NCBI RefSeq assembly: GCF_008831285.2
Contig: NC_045151.1
Location: 10,840,571 to 10,904,570 of the forward strand
Length of the DNA stretch: 64,000 bases
Reading direction: 5' to 3'
Source of the DNA: Nymphaea colorata
Lineage: Eukaryota > Streptophyta > Magnoliopsida > Nymphaeales > Nymphaeaceae
The position numbers were made by a program, and so were the translations under genes. Positions 58,971 to 64,000 of the stretch are shown here, in pieces (the first letter of the stretch is position 1; each line of letters opens with the position of its first letter). The notes beneath the pieces are model-generated. The model was not told where the DNA came from. It saw nothing but the letters and a program-made list of their open reading frames with translations, and ran no database searches.

Positions 58971-59335
58971 TGTAAGAAAAATCATGTGTATGTGTGTGTG
59001 TCCATATATATATATATGTATGTATGTATATATATATATCCATATTATGTATGTAATTATATAGATATGTATTTTTATTTTTTTTCTATTTTATTATTAT
59101 TTTTGTTTTTCACTTTTAAAAAGCTGTTGTCTGGTCAAGGTTGCACTTTGACCAGACAGCTATAGCTATTGTACAGTTCCAACAGCTCTATTTTGAGCTG
59201 CTGGAACTATTCCAACAGTTAGTTTCCACTCTCTCTCTTGTAGTTTATATATAGGAGATTTCTTCCCTCTTGTAATAATCCTTGGATTCTTGTTATTGTT
59301 CTCTCAATAATATTCAATTTTATGTGTCTATTAAC
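58971..59335 (+). repeat. 3' LTR of the decayed copia, with two hairpins and a TATA box
   Basis: Starts TGTAAGAAAAATCATG directly after the tract TTTGAGGGGG. It contains a TG/TA microsatellite, hairpin 1 (59128-59138 with 59148-59158), hairpin 2 (59175-59188 with 59195-59208, one mismatch) and a TATA-like TTATATATAGGAG at about 59246. The 3' edge is uncertain. Confidence 0.7.
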
Positions 59336-59369
59336 CATTTGCCAACCCTTTCTTCTATGGGTCATCCAT

Positions 59370-59859
59370 CAAACTAGGCAACCAATTATGAATGGTGGTT
59401 AAGGACATTTATGATGTCGGTGATAGGACATCGAAGATGGAAGAAAGAAAGAAGACTGACAAATATGTTACATGGCAATAAGATGATTGATTCTATTATT
59501 ATGGCCTGAATTATGAATGATGTTTAGCCACATATAGCTGAACCTGATTTAGTGCACTACAGTGAAACAAATGTGGGATTCATTGTGAGACACATACTCT
59601 TAGGTTAAAAAAGTAATTAGGATCTTACAAGTGGACTTAGAAGTTATTTTAACTTCAACAAGGTGATCAGAGTCCTGCATAGCACTCAATCTGCTTATGA
59701 GAGGTTGGACTCAATGCATCCACCTTTCTTCCCTAATCATAAATTTTATTAGGAATAGACTATGGTAGCCCAATTTATATCTGGATTATCTCCTGGCTAT
59801 ATGGTAGAAAATGTGCATAAGCTTATGGGCTTCAAGGTCCTTCACTTGCATATTTGTAT
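59370..59859 (+). pseudogene. Copia gag fragment, cut by the next element
   Basis: Translation in shifting frames gives NYEWWLRTFMMSVIGHRRW, SIIMA-IMNDV, PHIAEPDLVHYSE, SAYERLDSMHPPF and MVAQFISGLSPGYMVEN, parallel to the gag at 48550-49030. It is the short-LTR copia family again. It ends at 59859 where a new LTR starts. Confidence 0.75.
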
Positions 59860-60027
59860 TGTTAAGAAATAAGGTCATTAGATAGTTCTACAAAATTAAA
59901 TAGTCATGGGGTAGGTTTTAGTTGAATATTATGTAATTTCCTATTTCTACCCCTAATCATTATTTAAACATGATTTAGGGCTTTCTAATGAAATGATTTC
60001 TCCTTCTCCTACAATATGATTTTTACA
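59860..60027 (+). repeat. 5' LTR (168 bp)
   Basis: Starts TGTTAAGAAATAAGG and ends GATTTTTACA, next to the primer site. Same plan as the 178-bp LTR at 47600, including the CCCCTAATCATTATT...GATTTAGGGC inverted motif. Confidence 0.8.
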
Positions 60028-60039
60028 TGGTATTAGAGC
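60028..60039 (+). promoter_or_regulatory. Primer-binding site, one base changed
   Basis: TGGTATTAGAGC, differing from the usual TGGTATCAGAGC by one C-to-T change. Confidence 0.8.
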
Positions 60040-60840
60040 TGCACGTGCTTGGGAGCTTCTGGCACCATCTAGTTTGTGTTTTTTCATTCACCTATCTTCT
60101 TTTCATCTCGTCTCTTCAATCTAGTGTATAAGGGATCTGATCACATTTATTTTGATATTTTGATATGATCAGAAACTTGTCATGCCCAGCCCTAATATGA
60201 TAGCAGTAATATAAGTCTAGTCGTGAGTACTGGGGGCATCTGTTCTGGCAGAGTTACTGATGCTATTGGATTGTCGTCGACTTTAGAAGATGCAAAACTG
60301 ATCACCTTGTCTGTTTAGGCAGAGTTGCAGATGCTATTGGAGTGGTCACCCTCTTTAAAGGATGCAAACCAAATCATCATACTTATTGATGTTGCTGCCA
60401 TGAACTAGAGGTTCAGCTCTATTCGTTTGTCCTATTTTGTTCTTTCTTTGGGAGTGTATTGAATCAGGTAACTACATATTTCTTTATGAATCTAGTAAAA
60501 GTGTGTTGAAGTAACTCTCAAACTCATACTGACAATATGCTGGTATTAGATTATTTTGGCTTTCATGTATCCAATAAAATCTGGCAATTGTGTATCTTAA
60601 AACTTTATCCTATTGGTCAGACTGATCGATTATGATTTTCTTTTGTTATGTATCTATATTGTAGTGGGCTGTCAAGTTGGTCAGGTTGATTGATAAATAT
60701 TTTATTTTGTTGTTGTGCATCTTCATTATCATGAGCTGTCTAATAATCTAATTCATCATATTGTGGAATTTTCTTTCCTTATGCGATTGAGTATTTCATA
60801 GTCTAGCTGATATATACATATATATTGATATTTCATTATG
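60040..60840 (+). other. Leader region of the 59.9-kb copia
   Basis: No coding frame. GGCAGAGTTNCNGATGCTATTGG-like blocks occur twice, at about 60248 and 60310, a local duplication of roughly 65 bp. Confidence 0.55.
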
Positions 60841-60889
60841 GTTGAAATTAAAATGAATTAAACAAAGCAGAAAACTGATTTAGCATCAG

Positions 60890-61565
60890 ATTATAAAGCA
60901 TTTGTTGATTTTGTTTTATGGAATTTATGAGAAATTGGATGATAGCAATTATGAAATATGGCCAAGAAACTTTATGGTGTCAGTTTCAGGGCATTACCGC
61001 AAGCATATGAATAGCGTCCACCCACACATTGCAAGTCAATTGCTGTATTTTAATACAACCAAGAAGATATGCATCATTTTACATTACATATAATTACATT
61101 ACAAAAAGCATTAGTGTATTTTGGAGGTTGAACAAGAAACTTTTGGTATGCAACAAGGTAATCAAAAACTTGCACAATGCTATACTTCAGTGAGAACAGC
61201 CCTGCATGCTTCATATTGTGACAAGCGTAAAATTTACCAGAAGCAAACAATGGTTGCAAATTTTTGTTTGGGATTGTTGCTCATTATTTTGTTGCTAAGG
61301 TGCAAAATTCATGCCAGTGATACACTACCTTGGTAGATGCTTATTATAGATTCAATCATCTTGCCTTGTCCCTTCCTCATTCTCAAGTTGATTCCATTTC
61401 TTCTGCTCTAATTGTTACTCATGATCATGGTTTAGGCATATCCACTAGAAGTATAGGTCATGGGCATGAAGATGGAGATCATGGATGTCTTCAGTGTTCT
61501 TATTGTGCAAAAAAGGATACCTTGATGACCTACATTAGGACAAGCAGGGTTGCCCTTCTATAATA
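60890..61565 (+). pseudogene. Gag remnant of the 59.9-kb copia
   Basis: 60902-61010 reads KLDDSNYEIWPRNFMVSVSG, the gag N-terminus of the family. 61121-61330 holds MQQGNQKLAQCY and TMVANFCLGL pieces. 61330-61563 carries DAYYRFNHLALSLPHSQVDS and a broken zinc knuckle CLQCSYCAKKD without the His/Cys end. Confidence 0.8.
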
Positions 61566-61773
61566 TCTACAACCTCTACTAAGACTATAAAACATATAGC
61601 ATATCTTAGTACTAATCAAACATCTACCCCTCAAGTAGAATCATTTTCTCTTAGTCTTGCTTGTGGGAGTATGATATGGTTTTGGCTCAGAGATCTACCA
61701 CTACCATTATCTCATATTTCACAGTTGACTGCTAATCCTTTTGACAAGTGCTAAGAAACAAGACCAAGGTATG

Positions 61774-62100
61774 TTTTGTGGATAACTGATTCTAAAGCTT
61801 CTCCCTACTTTTGTGGATAACTGATTCTAAAGCTTCTCCCTACTTTTGTGGATACTTCAAGTTTTTCTATACCCAACTATTTGTTTATCCTTCTTCACAC
61901 ATTGAGTTGGCAAATGGAAGTCTATCTCTTGTTGCTAGACATGGGGATGAATCTCTTACTTCTGATCTACATGTTCTAAATACCCCGTATATGCCATAGT
62001 TTCCTAAGAGTCTTTTGCATATCAATTGTCTCACTACGAAGTTGCATATAGAGTTATATTTGACCCAGGGCTCTTGTGTTTTTTAGGATTTAAAAAATGG
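61774..62100 (+). pseudogene. Protease remnant with its active site duplicated
   Basis: WITDSKASPYFCG corresponds to the retropepsin DSG-A/T-S box with Gly changed to Lys. A 35-bp unit containing it occurs twice (61774-61808 and 61809-61843), which also shifts the frame. Downstream HIELANGSLSLVARHGDESL matches the family's protease C-terminal half. Confidence 0.8.
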
Positions 62101-62104
62101 TGTA

Positions 62105-63420
62105 GGTTTTGGGGAAGGTAGCATTTATTATCTCTCTAAATCAATTGAAGTTGCAAACTCAAGTGAAGAATCTAGTTCGAGTCAACTTCAGTAGCATCTT
62201 AGTTTGGGTCATCCCTCATTGTCTAAACTTCATGTTATCCCTCTGGTCTCTCATGATGCAATGTTTCCTTCCAATGTCATGTCAATTGGGCAAGCACTAT
62301 CATAGTCCTTTTCCTTCCCATCAGCAACAATCAAGCCATTGTATTTTTTAGACTATTTCATGTATATGTGTGGGAATCAAGTCATGTTCCTAGTTGGTTT
62401 CAATCTAGATCTTCTTTTGTTCTTGTTGATGTCTTCTCCAAAGTGTCATGAGTTTTCCTATTAAGAGAGATATCTGAAGTTCCTTGCATCTTGAAACATT
62501 TTATTATTGAAATAAAAGACTCAGTTTAATCTTTGTGTTAAAAATGTTTATACTTGTAATGCTCTTGAATTCAAAGTTCCACTTTACTTCATTTTTATTT
62601 ACAGAACAAGATATTCAACCTCAAGTTTTTTGTGCTCATACATCTCAACAAAATAGGGCTGCTGAGAGAAAATATATACATTTACTTGATGTTGCAAGAA
62701 CTATCCTTCAGTCCAATCTGCCTGCTCATTATTGGGGGATGCTATATTGATTGCATATTACTTGCTTAACTGCATATACTTTATTAACTGCATAAATCTA
62801 TCTGCTATTGAGGACCAGATTGTTGTCTCCAAGTCTGCCCATATTTCAGTTGCCTCATAAGGTGTCATTTGAGTGTATGTACTTTATTCACAAACTTGGT
62901 CCTAATCATGCTAAACACTTAACACGACCCATCACATGCTTCTTTTGGGATATCCAAAACAACAAAAGAAATACAAATGTTATGATATTGCCAGAAAAGT
63001 GTACATCGCTGTGGATGTTACACTTCATGAGTCAACTCCAAACTATTCTAGTCAAGAGTCACATGTTCAGTTTGATCCAAGACTTATTCATCCTTTTTTG
63101 TTGGAGGTTGTACCTATTACATCCAAAGTTGTCACTTATATCACATGGATGTGAGATGGATCTTAATCATCTCCTACTTCTGAGGTAAGTCTGTCTAACA
63201 ATATTGAGCCATGGTATTTGTGCAGATGAGCCAGTAGGTGATGATGACTTACCTATCACCCTAAGAAAGGGTAGTTGATTGTGCACTCTTCGCCCTTTTT
63301 CTAAGTTTGTTTCATTGAATAGATCGGGGCATAGTGTGCAACGGCTTATAGTGGCTCTCTTTACTACTTCTATTCCATTCAGCCATTAGTAGGCACTTCT
63401 TGATCCATAATAGAAAAAGG
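62105..63420 (+). pseudogene. Integrase remnant of the 59.9-kb copia
   Basis: Pieces include the CQLGKHYHSPFPSHQQQSSH zinc end, an ALEFK box near 62560 (from TDNALEF), AHTSQQNRAAERKYIHLLDV with catalytic Glu, a CMYFIHKLGPN segment and a LLLGYPKQQKKYKCYD segment. Frames change at least five times. Confidence 0.8.
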
Positions 63421-64000
63421 CAATGTAAAAAGAGATGGATGCACTCATTTCATGAGGCACATGAGAACTTGTAGATCCTTCACCTAAGGTAGATATTGTG
63501 GGTTGCAAGTATATTTACTATTAAGTACCAACTGATGGCATTGTGAAGAAGTACAAAGCACACCTTATTGCTAAGGACTACACACAAAGGTATCACATAG
63601 ACTTTGTTGAGACTTTTTCACCTATAGCTAGAATTGGAACCATCAGTTTACTTATTTCTATTAGAATTTACGAATGGACTGTGGCAAGTTTGATGCGTAG
63701 AATTATAGAATATCTTTCTCTATAGTGATTTATTTGAAACTATATATATGCAATAACCCCATAAGTTTGAATGACAGGGGGAGCATCATAAGGTGTGTAA
63801 ATTGAAGAAGATTGTTTATGGTTTAAAACAAAGTCCTCATATGCAGTTTCATAAACTGTTTGAGATAATGTCAAAATTAGCTTCTATAGATCTCAGTCTA
63901 AAAATTCTTTTTCTGTGAAAAGGAGATCTTGAGGTTTTGTACTCATGGTTGTATACGTGAATGATATTAGCTTGACAGGCAATAGTGAACATGACATTCA
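63420..64000 (+). pseudogene. RT remnant at the window end
   Basis: 63543-63700 reads KKYKAHLIAKDYTQRYHIDF and VETFSPIARIGTISLLIS. 63800-63870 has LKKIVYGLKQSPHMQFHKL. The last bases give VYVNDISLTGN: the catalytic YVDD has become YVND. The domain continues past 64000. Confidence 0.82.

Larger units (their letters stand above)
55040..59335 (+). mobile_element. Decayed Ty1/copia retrotransposon of a second type
   Basis: Plus-strand pieces in copia order: gag with zinc knuckle (55300-55690), protease (about 55880), integrase (56400-57010), RT (57480-58030), RNase H (58280-58970), polypurine tract and 3' LTR (from 58971). Every domain is broken by several stops and indels. No 5' LTR is recognised; the gypsy LTR relic lies where it would be. 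Motifs (VHTDVWGPTPITSKGG-like, YGLKQVSKAWFDRF) differ from the short-LTR family. Confidence 0.82.
59860..64000 (+). mobile_element. Decayed short-LTR Ty1/copia, runs off the window end
   Basis: 5' LTR at 59860-60027, primer site, long leader, then gag, protease, integrase and RT remnants in order on the plus strand to base 64000. Every domain is broken. LTR length and protein motifs place it with the elements at 8798-11430 and 47600-52888, but it is more decayed than the latter. RNase H and the 3' LTR lie beyond the window. Confidence 0.85.

Overview
The window is nuclear DNA of a flowering plant, taken from a transposon-dense, AT-rich region. The evidence is plant-type Ty1/copia and Ty3/gypsy chromovirus retrotransposons primed by initiator tRNA-Met, a plant mobile domain (PMD) protein, a plant L1-type LINE piece, a TTA-flanked MITE, long TA/GT microsatellites, and exons of a plant-only callose synthase. 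The sequence does not fix the species. I see no tRNA or rRNA gene, no prokaryotic feature, no CRISPR array and no protein-coding gene that looks intact.

Layout. 0.06-1.28 kb: minus-strand PMD protein ORF with one early stop. 1.3-5.6 kb: AT-rich DNA leading into a minus-strand LTR-like unit with three kinds of tandem repeat and a TATA box. 5.6-6.7 kb: a second, GC-rich LTR with a tRNA-Met primer site. 6.7-7.2 kb: LINE reverse transcriptase piece. 8.8-11.4 kb: 5'-truncated copia element, minus strand. 11.5-17.7 kb: microsatellite-rich DNA with a 435-bp dispersed duplication and a 452-bp tandem duplication.

17.8-46.0 kb: eight recognisable exons of a callose synthase (GSL8/CALS10-like N-terminal membrane region) lie in order on the plus strand, four on each side of a 22-kb transposon nest. 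In-frame stops, lost splice acceptors, a 22-bp tandem duplication and one missing exon mark it as a pseudogene, as far as the window shows. The nest fills one intron. It consists of an 820-bp MITE (19.5-20.3 kb) and a Tekay-type Ty3/gypsy element (20.4-39.6 kb, 5-bp TSD TCAAA, LTRs of about 2.9 kb). A 5.15-kb copia element (32.4-37.5 kb, TSD TCCCA) sits inside the right gypsy LTR. The left side of the gypsy element is rearranged: between its left LTR and its interior lies a ladder of about 800-bp units, each made of the LTR terminus plus about 500 bp of the host DNA that properly lies only outside the right LTR.

46.0-64.0 kb: a nearly complete copia element (47.6-52.9 kb, TSD GGTAT) inserted in unusual AT-rich DNA, an old gypsy LTR relic (53.7-55.0 kb), a decayed copia of a different type (55.0-59.3 kb), a copia gag fragment, and a further copia whose 5' LTR starts at 59.86 kb and which runs off the window end. 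The elements at 8.8, 47.6 and 59.9 kb share short LTRs (168-178 bp) and protein motifs and look like one family sampled at different ages.

The genes do not form a pathway. They are independent transposons of different ages that have grown into and around one dead callose synthase locus. I did not find evidence for a new biological system. The most unusual things are the host-flank/LTR ladder inside the gypsy element and the legible decay of the callose synthase copy.
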